DNA of 23,627 nucleotides from a virus: positions 1 through 23,627 of IMG/VR virus record IMGVR_UViG_3300044623_002022; one strand, 5' to 3'. The position numbers and the translations under genes were made by a program. Below, piece by piece: positions 16,622-23,627 of the stretch. Numbering within the stretch: the first letter of the stretch is position 1; every line of letters starts with the position of its first letter. A model generated the notes under the pieces. It was not told the origin of the DNA, ran no database searches, and worked only from the letters and a program-made list of their open reading frames with translations.

Positions 16622-18703
16622 TTAGGCTTCTATAAGCGTCTTATGCACCTTTACTGTTGTCTCGTTTGATGCCGTTACAAGTAGTCTAACATTTCCGCCT
16701 GAGTAATCTGCATTAGTTGTTCCTAAAGATGCTGCTGCATTGATTACATCTGCATATTCTGTAAGAGCAACGTTGTTGCCTCCGTCTACGTTAACAAGGA
16801 TTTCTATGGTTTGAACTTCTGTACCCTTTTTCATTTGTACTAAATATTTAGCACTTGAGTATGTGGTTGCTGACCAAGAGTCAACTACGGTTGCAGTTCC
16901 ATCTGTAAGTGCTTGTGTAGCAGTTCCAATTAATGCATCTGTCAGTGTAAGCGATGTTGCAGTTGCTGCACCAATGTTTGGAGTTGTAAGTGTTGGAGAG
17001 GTGCCAAATACTAGAGCGCCAGACCCTGTTTCGTCAGAGATTACTGATGCTAGTTCTGTTGAAGTGGTTGCTGCAAAAACGTCCAATTTGTTGTTTGTAA
17101 GAGCAACAGTACCTGTAGCATCTGGAAGAGTAATTGTTCTGTCTGCAGTTGGATCAGTTACTGTAATAGTTGTTTCATGGTCGTTTGCTGTAGCACCTTC
17201 AAGAACGATACTTCCGTCTGAAAGGGTAAGTCCTGAAATTGTTGGTGATGTTAGAGTTTTGTTTGTTAAAGTGTCCGTTGAAGAGGTAGTGACAACATTA
17301 ACACCTTCAACAGCAATAACACCTGCTGAAACTCTTGAAATTGTTGTGTCTGTAGCATGGCCTAACTCAACAGTTCCTACACCTAAAGCGGTGGAAGTTG
17401 AAGCAACTAATCCACTAATCGGTAAGCCAGTTGCATTTGTTAAAGTTCCTGATGCTGGAGTTCCAAGTGCTGGAGTAGTTAATGTTGGCGATGTGAGAGT
17501 TTTATTTGTAAGGGTTTGTGTACCTGTTAATGTTACTACTGTTGAATCAATATCAAGAGTGTTTCCAGTCTTGTCTAATCCTGTACCCGCAACAATTTGT
17601 CCTAAGCCAGTAAATTGGGTAAATGTAAGGGCTGTAGTTCCAACTGTGATTGCACCATCGTTAGTTAATACATAACCTTGATCAGCGTTAACAGTTCCTT
17701 GTTCTACAAATACCGCAAAATTTGAAGTAAGTTCAGTATTTGTATCACAATCAGGTGAACGAGTTGCAGGACCAACTATTGCAACTCTATAGATACCGTT
17801 TTCTGAAGCATCTGACTGATTCTTAACAAGAACACGGTCAAACATGCTAAGAGTTACTCCGTCAATAATATCGTCAGGGCTAAGATCACTTGCAATGTTA
17901 ATGTTTGTAGTTGTTGCTGCACGTACTGATGGTTTCCAGTCAATACCTTGTGCTGCTGAATCTACATAAGCCTTTGTTGCTGCATCTGAGTCAGTCTCTG
18001 GTGTACCAAGACCTGTAATCTTGTAAGTTGCCATACTGACGTTGCCAGTTGGTGCTCCAACAGCGCTTAGTGCAAACTCTGAAGGGTCTACAGAAATTGC
18101 GCCTGTTGAATCATCATAGTCAAGACCATTTCCTACAACAGTTCCAATTGCATCTTGTGCTCTTTCGTCTGTGAAGTATTTGTTTGTTGAACCTTCTGCA
18201 ATATCGTCAGATCCAAGAGTACGTGAACCACCAAGAGATGTTGATGTACCGTTAATAGTAATTGCTGAGTTTGATAGTTTATCGTTTGCAATTGATCCTG
18301 CAAGCATTGTGTTTGTTACAGAACCTGTATCTCCAGTTGTTACAACAGTTCCAGTTACGTCTGGAAGAGTAATTGTACGGTCTGCTGTTGGATCTACTAC
18401 TTGAAGGGTAGTTTCAAAGTCATTTGCAGTTGCACCTTCAAATGAAACGCTTGCTTGAAATACTCCAACTGGTTGTGTTTCTTTCCAGGCAATTCCATTT
18501 GTTGCTTGATCGTCTGCTGTAAGCACATAGTTATTTGTTCCAACTGCTAGACGAGTTACTGCATCTGCACCAGATGCAACTAGTAAATCACCTTTTGCGT
18601 CTACTAATGCTTCTGTTAATATATCGTGGTTGTTTACAGTTGCAGTTGATCCTTCAACTACTAGTCCCGCTTTTACTCTAAAATCTTTTGTTACGGTTGC
18701 CAT
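16622..18703 (-). CDS. Phage tail fibre / structural protein
   Basis: A 693-residue fibre protein. It begins with [13 protein letters not shown] (6-18), nearly the same tag as the downstream fibre gene, then a [15 protein letters not shown] segment, two copies of an EGATAND[16 protein letters not shown] module (near 90 and 505), [13 protein letters not shown], and a long domain typical of phage fibres ([56 protein letters not shown]). [11 protein letters not shown] repeats follow. The last 75 residues ([24 protein letters not shown] onward) resemble the end of the next upstream small protein. The ribosome binding site AAGGAG lies 6-7 nt before the ATG and overlaps the end of the upstream gene, so translation is likely coupled and strong. 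Confidence 0.87.
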   Translation of the reverse strand: MATVTKDFRVKAGLVVEGSTATVNNHDILTEALVDAKGDLLVASGADAVTRLAVGTNNYVLTADDQATNGIAWKETQPVGVFQASVSFEGATANDFETTLQVVDPTADRTITLPDVTGTVVTTGDTGSVTNTMLAGSIANDKLSNSAITINGTSTSLGGSRTLGSDDIAEGSTNKYFTDERAQDAIGTVVGNGLDYDDSTGAISVDPSEFALSAVGAPTGNVSMATYKITGLGTPETDSDAATKAYVDSAAQGIDWKPSVRAATTTNINIASDLSPDDIIDGVTLSMFDRVLVKNQSDASENGIYRVAIVGPATRSPDCDTNTELTSNFAVFVEQGTVNADQGYVLTNDGAITVGTTALTFTQFTGLGQIVAGTGLDKTGNTLDIDSTVVTLTGTQTLTNKTLTSPTLTTPALGTPASGTLTNATGLPISGLVASTSTALGVGTVELGHATDTTISRVSAGVIAVEGVNVVTTSSTDTLTNKTLTSPTISGLTLSDGSIVLEGATANDHETTITVTDPTADRTITLPDATGTVALTNNKLDVFAATTSTELASVISDETGSGALVFGTSPTLTTPNIGAATATSLTLTDALIGTATQALTDGTATVVDSWSATTYSSAKYLVQMKKGTEVQTIEILVNVDGGNNVALTEYADVINAAASLGTTNADYSGGNVRLLVTASNETTVKVHKTLIEA

Positions 18704-18718
18704 CTTATATCTCCTTGG

Positions 18719-19165
18719 TTAGGCCTTTAATCCCATACGCATGTAGCGTAGGGTTATAGGTGTAATTCCCCCTACTGGAACAACAGTTAGTGAAACTGTG
18801 TCTCCAGCCCTTGAAACAGAGATGGTGCCAATATTCCCATCGTTGTCAATTGTTGCATACTGAGTAAAGTTAACATCTGTACCGTCAATCAGAATGCTAA
18901 GTTCTGTAGAAAAGTACTTGTTAGCCCCACCTACCACATATTTGAGTGAGATCATATATTTCATTGATCTAAACTCGCTTGCTAAAAAGTTATCAAAAAC
19001 CGTTGGGTTTTCAATTCCATTAATTGTTGACTCGTTATTACCATCTGATCCAAGATCGGTAGACCTAGCAGAAGTACTATCAATTAAGTCTATATAGTTT
19101 TGTTCCGTTGGTCTATCACCTGTTTGAAACAGGGCTTTTACATTGGTGGTTGATATCTTTGCCAT
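18719..19165 (-). CDS. Small virion structural protein with shared beta-rich C-terminus
   Basis: A 148-residue protein. The first 50 residues (MAKISTTNVKALFQTGDRPTE, with NYIDLIDST) resemble the opening of phage fibre and neck proteins that start with a short anchor and a GDxPTxxNY pattern. The C-terminal 80 residues (KYMISLKYVVGG, LSILIDGTDVNFTQYA) resemble the end of the fibre protein encoded just downstream. The start codon lies 6 nt after a TGCTATAAT box, and no ribosome binding site is visible, so a leaderless message is likely. Its position in a run of tail genes supports a virion role; the exact location is unknown. Confidence 0.75.
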   Translation of the reverse strand: MAKISTTNVKALFQTGDRPTEQNYIDLIDSTSARSTDLGSDGNNESTINGIENPTVFDNFLASEFRSMKYMISLKYVVGGANKYFSTELSILIDGTDVNFTQYATIDNDGNIGTISVSRAGDTVSLTVVPVGGITPITLRYMRMGLKA

Positions 19166-19171
19166 AGGTCT

Positions 19172-19180
19172 ATTATAGCA
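19172..19180 (-). promoter_or_regulatory. Extended -10 promoter (TGCTATAAT), leaderless geometry
   Basis: Only AGACCT separates the box from the ATG at 19165, placing the expected +1 on the A of the start codon. No -35 box is seen at 17 bp (AACTAT). Confidence 0.65.
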
Positions 19181-19185
19181 TTATG

Positions 19186-19446
19186 TTAAAGAATATAGTT
19201 AGAAAAACCAATCATCTGAACACCAATTACTGGTGGATTGTTTGGGCTATAGCCTTGAATGCCAATATTGGTTATGCTTAGTCTAAATGGAAGAATTTCT
19301 GTTAATATAACTACCTTCGAATAATTGACTAATGCAACAGGATTTGATGCTGGCTTAATGTCTGAAATTGCTATTGTTGGAGAAATTGTTGCTGCTGAAA
19401 CTAATACCGCTAAAGCAATACCTTGGGAAATCGAGGTTGTTGCCAT
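19186..19446 (-). CDS. Small hypothetical protein in tail gene run
   Basis: An 86-residue protein not recognised as any family. It opens MATTSISQGIALAVLVSAAT and is rich in Ile, Val and Ala, with short alternating hydrophobic stretches (SKVVILTEILPFRLSI). The early hydrophobic stretch (9-25) could be membrane-seeking, but the rest looks like a small beta protein. It couples to the upstream gene by a TAATG overlap with AGGA about 8 nt before the start, so it is co-translated with the neighbouring structural protein. A small virion component is the likeliest guess from context; a holin-like role cannot be excluded on length but has no positive support. Confidence 0.65.
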   Translation of the reverse strand: MATTSISQGIALAVLVSAATISPTIAISDIKPASNPVALVNYSKVVILTEILPFRLSITNIGIQGYSPNNPPVIGVQMIGFSNYIL

Positions 19447-19892
19447 TATGAATCCTGATCTGTTACTTCACCAAGCATAATCATTTCGCCTTGACATACT
19501 GTCCAAATACGATCATTGTCTGTTAGTTGAATATCAAAAACATCTCCAGTTCTTAACTGTTTTGATTGTACTGCAGATACCGTTACTGTAAATTCTCCTG
19601 GATCATCAAACTCTGTTGCATAAGGATAGACTGTAAATAATAAATCATCTCCGACATCGTCTGAATACCTTCTAAAATCTCCTTTTATGTCCCAACCAGT
19701 GATATCTCCACTTTCATCATTTGTATAATCTAAAGGATTTCCTAAATCATCTTCTACGTAAATTCTAAAAGATATAGTATCTCCTATTACAGCAGTCCAG
19801 TTAATTAATGGTGGCTTATTGCCAAGGTTATATACTGAAGGTGCTGTTACATTTGTAATTGAACTTTCATCAGGGTTTCTATATGTAGCCAT
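19446..19892 (-). CDS. Small beta-rich structural protein (baseplate/adaptor-like)
   Basis: A 148-residue protein with an Ig-like or baseplate-upper-protein-like pattern: GDTISFRIYVEDDLGNPLDY (residues 37-56), a WDIKGDFRR strand, then GEFTVTVSAVQSKQLRTGDV and DIQLTDNDRIWTVCQGEM near the end. Phage proteins with the order 'diffuse N-terminus, linear-combination strand, DxQL-x-G' are often tail or baseplate adaptors; the assignment is by resemblance only. The ATG lies 6 nt after a TGGTATAAT box, with no ribosome binding site, and the gene follows the upstream stop codon by only 15 nt. Confidence 0.7.
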   Translation of the reverse strand: MATYRNPDESSITNVTAPSVYNLGNKPPLINWTAVIGDTISFRIYVEDDLGNPLDYTNDESGDITGWDIKGDFRRYSDDVGDDLLFTVYPYATEFDDPGEFTVTVSAVQSKQLRTGDVFDIQLTDNDRIWTVCQGEMIMLGEVTDQDS

Positions 19893-19898
19893 TATTTA

Positions 19899-19907
19899 AT
19901 TATACCA
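19899..19907 (-). promoter_or_regulatory. Extended -10 promoter (TGGTATAAT), leaderless geometry
   Basis: The six bases TAAATA separate the box from the ATG at 19892, so +1 would be the start codon. The box directly abuts the stop codon of the upstream gene. Confidence 0.65.
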
Positions 19908-20429
19908 TTAAGCAAGTCCATTTTTTAATGCCCCCCATGTTCCGTTGCCCTTTGGTTGACCAACAATCAATATTCCAGTAGTTGCATTAGATTTTGCTAC
20001 TACTGCTACCGCTCCAGAACCAGTTGCTGGTTGTGTTGCTGTTAATCCTCCACCATCTGCTACATAAAGAACATTGCCAGCAGTAAATGAATTTGTATTT
20101 GCATCAAGGATTACACCAGAAATAGTAACAACGCCATCTGTATTATTTCCAATTGCAGAACTTGTTAGTCCTAATACTGGAAATGTGGCAATGTTATCAG
20201 AGTCACATTTTCCTATTGTTGTTTTTGTATTAAATCCAGTAACAAAAACTGGTGTTGCTTTTGCAATACTTGCACCACTTACATTTCTAACCTCTATTGT
20301 ATGATTTACAAGATCAGGAAGAATTAATTCAATTTGTTCCGCTAAGTCTTGCAAATCTTCATGAATGTTTACTGGATCGCTAGAAAGCGGAAAGGGAATA
20401 TCATAATTTGCGGTTGCACCAGTAGCCAT
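19908..20429 (-). CDS. Small virion protein with capsid/tail-fibre-like domain
   Basis: A 173-residue structural protein. After an N-terminal anchor (YDIPFPLSSDPVNIHEDLQDLAEQ) comes a domain often seen in phage fibre and decoration proteins: EVRNVSGASIAKATPVFVTG (46-65), FPVLGLTSS, GVVTISGVILDANTNSFTAG (98-117) and NVLYVADGGGLTATQP. No signal peptide or catalytic motif. It is the first gene of the tail-gene run below the divergent intergenic region. Its start is 9 nt after a TGGTATAAT box, without a ribosome binding site (AATAAGATT precedes ATG). Confidence 0.75.
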   Translation of the reverse strand: MATGATANYDIPFPLSSDPVNIHEDLQDLAEQIELILPDLVNHTIEVRNVSGASIAKATPVFVTGFNTKTTIGKCDSDNIATFPVLGLTSSAIGNNTDGVVTISGVILDANTNSFTAGNVLYVADGGGLTATQPATGSGAVAVVAKSNATTGILIVGQPKGNGTWGALKNGLA

Positions 20430-20438
20430 AATCTTATT

Positions 20439-20447
20439 ATTATACCA
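20439..20447 (-). promoter_or_regulatory. Extended -10 promoter (TGGTATAAT) for the tail-gene run
   Basis: The box lies 9 nt before the ATG at 20429, predicting a leader of about 3 nt. It is one half of a divergent pair with the lysin promoter. Confidence 0.6.
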
Positions 20448-20494
20448 CTTCCTAAAGCAATATTTTTAATAAATGTGCGGGTATATTGATAAAG

Positions 20495-20524
20495 TTGACT
20501 TTAATCCCTAAATCATGTTATAAT
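20495..20524 (+). promoter_or_regulatory. Strong sigma70-type promoter for the lysin gene
   Basis: TTGACT (20495-20500), an 18-bp spacer, and TATAAT (20519-20524) with an extended TG at 20516-20517. It is the only box in the window with a clear -35 element. Expected +1 is 20531. Confidence 0.8.
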
Positions 20525-20530
20525 TAATAT

Positions 20531-20546
20531 ACTACCGAAAGGTAGT
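20531..20546 (+). promoter_or_regulatory. 5'-terminal mRNA hairpin with GAAA tetraloop
   Basis: ACTACC-GAAA-GGTAGT forms a 6-bp stem with a GNRA loop, beginning at the predicted first transcribed base and followed by a short T run. Likely an mRNA-stabilising 5' structure; an attenuator is possible but would terminate almost at once. Confidence 0.6.
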
Positions 20547-20571
20547 TTTTGTTTCTAAGGAGGTAACACTA

Positions 20572-21123
20572 ATGAGAAACATTGAAAAGAAGGTTTGGTT
20601 GGGGTTACTATCTATTGTTGGTTTGGTTGCGCCTTTTAGCAATTCTGCTAATGCTTTAGATAATAATTTATTGACTAAACCCTCCGTTGAAGCCGTTCCA
20701 GCCCCTACAGGGGCTTTTCTGGTTTCTAAGGAGAGTATATTAAAAAAATATGAAAATGCTCATAAATTAACTGATAGCCAGTTAGTTGACCTATTGAAGG
20801 CTATAGGGTTTAAAGGTGATAAATTAAGAACAGCATGTGCAATTGCAAAGGCTGAATCTAATGGAAGACCCTTTGCTTTTAATGGCAACTCAGAAACTGG
20901 AGATAGTTCTTATGGAGTATTTCAAATAAACATGATAGGAAAACTGGGTCCTGATCGTAGAGAAAAATTCGATCTTGACTCTAACGTTGAATTATTTAAC
21001 CCAGTTACTAATTCACAAATAACATTTCACATGACTAAGGGTGGTAAAGATTGGTCAGCATGGAGTTCTGTGAACGGACCACGGTACCTAGAATGGTACA
21101 GCAAATACCCTTGTAAGGTCTAA
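20572..21123 (+). CDS. Secreted lysozyme / transglycosylase-like lytic enzyme
   Basis: Expected to cleave peptidoglycan glycan strands during host lysis. The 183-residue protein has a clear signal peptide: basic RNIEKK, hydrophobic WLGLLSIVGLVAPF, and an ANA cleavage site after residue 28. A lysozyme-like fold follows, with the probable catalytic Glu95 in AKAESNGRP and SSYGVFQIN at 112-120, then WSAWSS near 161-166. Cys89 and Cys181 could form a disulfide after export. The ATG has a near-perfect ribosome binding site, AAGGAGGT at 20557-20564, 7 nt upstream. The gene stands alone on the plus strand, between its own strong promoter and a terminator, like a moron or independently timed lysis gene. 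No holin is recognised nearby; export by the host Sec system could replace it. Confidence 0.82.
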   Translation: MRNIEKKVWLGLLSIVGLVAPFSNSANALDNNLLTKPSVEAVPAPTGAFLVSKESILKKYENAHKLTDSQLVDLLKAIGFKGDKLRTACAIAKAESNGRPFAFNGNSETGDSSYGVFQINMIGKLGPDRREKFDLDSNVELFNPVTNSQITFHMTKGGKDWSAWSSVNGPRYLEWYSKYPCKV

Positions 21124-21133
21124 TAATGAAAAT

Positions 21134-21164
21134 ACCCTCCTTGCTTTTGGCTTGGAGGGTTTTT
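21134..21164 (+). terminator. Rho-independent terminator after the lysin gene
   Basis: ACCCTCC (21134-21140) pairs with GGAGGGT (21154-21160), with an inner GC/GC pair, and is followed by TTTT to 21164. The minus-strand reading gives the same stem followed by ATTTTC, so it may also stop the glycan operon ending at 21173. Confidence 0.85.
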
Positions 21165-21172
21165 ATAATACT

Positions 21173-21919
21173 TTAAAAAACCTTCTTATTCCAAAGATTA
21201 TCTCTATAGTATCCAGACTTGGTTTCTGAGTATCTTTGATCGTTTACCTTATCCCGTTCGATTTTGTGTTCAAGGTTTGGAATATCTAATACCTCGTGGC
21301 TCCATTCATTTCTATAGAATGGAATAATTTGAACATATGGAGTTCCCTTTGGAATAGTGCCCTCAAATCCTTCCTTAAGTGCAAAATTTAAAACATCTGA
21401 CCCATGCCAGTTATCTGTATCAGTAATTCCAGAAAGGGTAAAGAATGGAAGATCTGTCCTATTTAAAGGATGGGTAAATAAACAACTCACACCTTCTGGT
21501 GTTTTAATTCTCCAGTAGGTTGACCAAGCATATGAGAATGGGTCAAATCCAGGCATTGTCGCAATATGTGATTGAAAATATTTTTGGTATTGCACTTGTC
21601 CATATCCAAACTCGACAGTTTTTTCATTGTCTCCATAAGAAATTATAGGGTTGCCGTCTTTTCTAAATATATGAATGTCTGTCCAAGTAGTTAAAAAATA
21701 TCCGCTAGTCATAGCATCTAAAAATGGCATGCAGTGTCTTACCGTTAAGTTGTGATAACCAGTACCTTTATCAGCAACCATTTCTTTATCATTGTTTTGA
21801 AACCTTGGTGTTTTTTTAAACCAGTCTGGTACAACAGATGAAGACTTTGTTGGTTTATTGACATATTTTGTAACTAACTTTGAGTTATTTTCTATTGGTG
21901 TAAAAATTATCTTATTCAT
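21173..21919 (-). CDS. DUF6065-like protein, copy 2
   Basis: A 248-residue protein of unknown function, paralogous to the one at 5770-6492. Matches include VPDWFKKTP (30-38), CMPFLDAMTSGY (63-74), FRKDGNPI, WRIKTPEGVSCLFTHPLNR (136-154), DLPF, SGITDTD (163-169) and KGTPYVQIIPFYRNEW (191-206). The conserved SCLFTHP-x-NR-x-DLPF segment is the best candidate for a functional site. The start overlaps the upstream GlcNAc-transferase-like gene by 8 nt, with AAAGG 6 nt before the ATG, so the two are translated together. It ends just before the lysin terminator. Predicted cytoplasmic; association with glycosyltransferases is the only functional clue. Confidence 0.8.
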   Translation of the reverse strand: MNKIIFTPIENNSKLVTKYVNKPTKSSSVVPDWFKKTPRFQNNDKEMVADKGTGYHNLTVRHCMPFLDAMTSGYFLTTWTDIHIFRKDGNPIISYGDNEKTVEFGYGQVQYQKYFQSHIATMPGFDPFSYAWSTYWRIKTPEGVSCLFTHPLNRTDLPFFTLSGITDTDNWHGSDVLNFALKEGFEGTIPKGTPYVQIIPFYRNEWSHEVLDIPNLEHKIERDKVNDQRYSETKSGYYRDNLWNKKVF

Positions 21920-22943
21920 ATAAAGCCTTTAGTGATCTAATATTTTTTTCATTTATTAATAATTTTTTTAATGAGTCATAGTAGTCTTTAAAGTTTGAAC
22001 CAACTGCGATTTCGTATTCATCTAATAATTCTTTGTTTGGTGCACCCCAATAACCAAAATAATCTCCTAAGAATATATCTTTTATTCTTCTATAAGATGG
22101 CAAGATAGTTTGTAGGTGTGCAAAGTATAGTTTTTGATCATATCTATTATGATTTTGTCTCCAGTCATTTTTATCTGGAAATTGCCCACCTTTGTTTTTA
22201 TGCCAGACTATTGGTTTTTTTATTGTAAATATTTTATATCCTCTTGTAAAAGATCTTAATGCCATAACTATTTGATCACCCCCCCAAGATATTAATGGAT
22301 CATTCATGACTTCTTTAATAAAAGAAAAATCTGAAAAAAGAAAATTACCAGATAAACAAAAATGTTCTTCATATGTTTTTTCATCATTCCACTCAACATG
22401 TTTTCCAGCAACATCTATATATTTTTTACTTAAACCTTCTCTGTGGTTTTCTATTTTTAAAGCATGACTAAAAAATAAATTATTGGTAGAAAAATTATTT
22501 ATATCTTCTACTACTTTATTGTTTGTTGATAAAACTATTTCATTTTTTTCATTATAATACCACCATGGAGTATATGTAGATATAATGACTTTTTTATGGT
22601 TTTTTGAAATTAAATTATAAGAATCTATTAAATCTATATCCCAATTATTTTCAAATAACATGTGTGCATCTACCTGCAAGTAAAAATCACACTCTCTATT
22701 ATTTAACATAGAACTATTTAATCTAGGAAGTCCAACACCAAATGGTGAATTATAGGTTGCCTTTAAATGATAAATATTTTTATTATTATTTTTAAAGTTT
22801 GCAAATTTGTTATCTGAAGAACATTCAAAAATTCCAAAAAATAGTCTATCTGGATTGGTCGCATTATTAATTGCTGATACAACTGTTTGTTCTAAATCTA
22901 TTTCATTAAAAGCACAAATACTTATAAAAATTTTTTCATTCAT
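21912..22943 (-). CDS. GlcNAc-transferase-like glycosyltransferase (GT60-like)
   Basis: A 343-residue GT-A enzyme resembling the GlcNAc transferase family first known from Skp1 glycosylation. It opens IFISICAFNE (5-14) with TVVSAINNATNPDRLFFGI (20-38). A GLPRLNSSML segment (71-80) precedes the metal-binding Asp92-Ala-His94 in YLQVDAHMLF, with WDIDLI after it. Later come FCLSGNFLFSDFSFI (195-209), DPLISWGGDQIVMALRSFTR (215-234) and a C-terminal IVWHKN with His248. All of these follow the family order. Family members usually modify hydroxyl side chains or glycans; the acceptor here is unknown. It overlaps DUF6065-like genes on both sides by 8 nt, so the three form one translational unit. AGGAG lies 9 nt before the start. 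Confidence 0.8.
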   Translation of the reverse strand: MNEKIFISICAFNEIDLEQTVVSAINNATNPDRLFFGIFECSSDNKFANFKNNNKNIYHLKATYNSPFGVGLPRLNSSMLNNRECDFYLQVDAHMLFENNWDIDLIDSYNLISKNHKKVIISTYTPWWYYNEKNEIVLSTNNKVVEDINNFSTNNLFFSHALKIENHREGLSKKYIDVAGKHVEWNDEKTYEEHFCLSGNFLFSDFSFIKEVMNDPLISWGGDQIVMALRSFTRGYKIFTIKKPIVWHKNKGGQFPDKNDWRQNHNRYDQKLYFAHLQTILPSYRRIKDIFLGDYFGYWGAPNKELLDEYEIAVGSNFKDYYDSLKKLLINEKNIRSLKALYE

Positions 22944-23627
22944 AATTGATGTCTCCTGGAGTTGGCTTAAATGGTTTATCTAAAAATTGCTTTGCTTCAT
23001 CAGTTAAACCATTAACACCTTTTTTATACATATTTGCAAATTTTCCTGGATTTTCTTCGTAATATTTTTTTCTTTCGTTATGATATTTATTTATTTTAGT
23101 ACTTTCATTTTGTGACATTTGTTTAATTACAAAGTTTGTATTTTCTAAAAGATCTTTTGGATAATTCATAATAAATAAAAATGGATCTCCTGCTTTAAAT
23201 AAAACTGGTTTATTGGGTGTTGTAATTTGCCAACAATATTGTAGTGTGGTTGTTTTATACCAATCACTTCTTATTAAGGCTGTCATTGGTTTTGCACCTT
23301 GAACAAAATGGTTTGGCGGACCCATTAATATTGAGTAGTGATCTGGATCTGTTTCTATAAATAAAGAAAGATTAAATGCAATTGTTGCATTTGCTGTTGA
23401 TGTATCTACAACTTTATTTCCATTATCAGAATACTCTCCTTTTAAAATTTTTACATGATTAGGTTCTGTATTAGAGATACCATCCCAGATTACTTCAATA
23501 TCATGTTTTAAAATAAACTCCCAGCCATGCAAATTAGCGGTAGTTAATGGTTGACAATGATACCCATGTGCATTATGAGTATTATCTAAAAAATCTTTTT
23601 TAAGATTTCCTTTTTTAATATCAAACG
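22936..23627 (-). CDS. DUF6065-like protein, copy 3 (partial, 5' end beyond window)
   Basis: The frame is open to the right window edge, giving at least 229 residues; a TTG at 23532 is not the start, because in-frame codons upstream encode YHCQPLTTANLHGWEF, which fits the family. From memory, this is the copy most like DUF6065: HGWEF, VIWDG, a FIETDPDHYSILMGPPNHF strand pair, a SDWYKTTTLQYCWQITTP segment, and FKAGDPFLFI before a charged C-terminal helix. It shares with the other two copies the order 'Cys-Pro, Gly-Tyr/Trp, Gly/His-Pro-x-Asn, Asp-Trp/Asp, Lys-x-Gly-x-Pro'. No function is known to me. The gene overlaps the GlcNAc-transferase-like gene by 8 nt. The database name needs a profile search to confirm. 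Confidence 0.78.
   Translation of the reverse strand, partial: FDIKKGNLKKDFLDNTHNAHGYHCQPLTTANLHGWEFILKHDIEVIWDGISNTEPNHVKILKGEYSDNGNKVVDTSTANATIAFNLSLFIETDPDHYSILMGPPNHFVQGAKPMTALIRSDWYKTTTLQYCWQITTPNKPVLFKAGDPFLFIMNYPKDLLENTNFVIKQMSQNESTKINKYHNERKKYYEENPGKFANMYKKGVNGLTDEAKQFLDKPFKPTPGDINYE

Noticed and set aside
16863-17675. 270-codon plus-strand open frame
   Set aside because: Antisense shadow of the 693-residue fibre gene, Val-rich because of the Thr/Ala codons on the other strand.
19186-19446. Holin for the lysin
   Set aside because: Only one weakly hydrophobic stretch, and it is coupled to structural genes on the opposite strand to the lysin.

Overview
This AT-rich window reads as a piece of a tailed double-stranded DNA phage genome (Caudoviricetes), probably a fairly large one because it spends several kilobases on glycan-modifying genes and a ribonucleotide reductase. 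Genes are packed with tiny gaps, 1-nt TAATG overlaps or short overlaps, and almost all lie on the minus strand. No integrase, tRNA, CRISPR array or transposon is visible. Several start codons sit 6 nt after a TGNTATAAT box without a ribosome binding site, and the lysin lacks any visible Gram-negative lysis partner. Both are compatible with an actinobacterial host, but that is inference.

Layout in the direction of minus-strand transcription (high to low coordinates): a glycan cassette enters from the right edge (partial DUF6065-like gene, GlcNAc-transferase-like gene, second DUF6065-like gene, 21173-23627). A plus-strand secreted lysozyme-like gene with its own promoter and terminator follows (20495-21164). 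Next is a run of tail or adhesin genes (8720-20429): four small structural proteins, two fibre proteins sharing an N-terminal tag, and a 1721-residue protein made of 35 near-identical 40-residue units in five blocks of exactly seven. Then comes a second glycan cassette (sulfotransferase, two paralogous GT-A enzymes, a DUF6065-like protein, a GT-B enzyme; 4787-8672), met tail-to-tail by a plus-strand GT-like gene (4144-4800). Last are an adenosylcobalamin-dependent ribonucleotide reductase (1894-3927) and the first 619 codons of a LamG-like structural protein running off the left edge (1-1858).

Taken together, the adhesin genes build the host-contact parts of the virion. The two glycan cassettes could decorate virion proteins or host surface glycans, including with sulfate. 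The reductase would supply deoxynucleotides. The points most worth a second look are the 5 x 7 propeller-like adhesin, the recurring TGNTATAAT promoters with leaderless geometry, and the repeated association of DUF6065-like proteins with glycosyltransferases. The largest gene-free gap is 216 bp (3928-4143), which holds divergent promoters.
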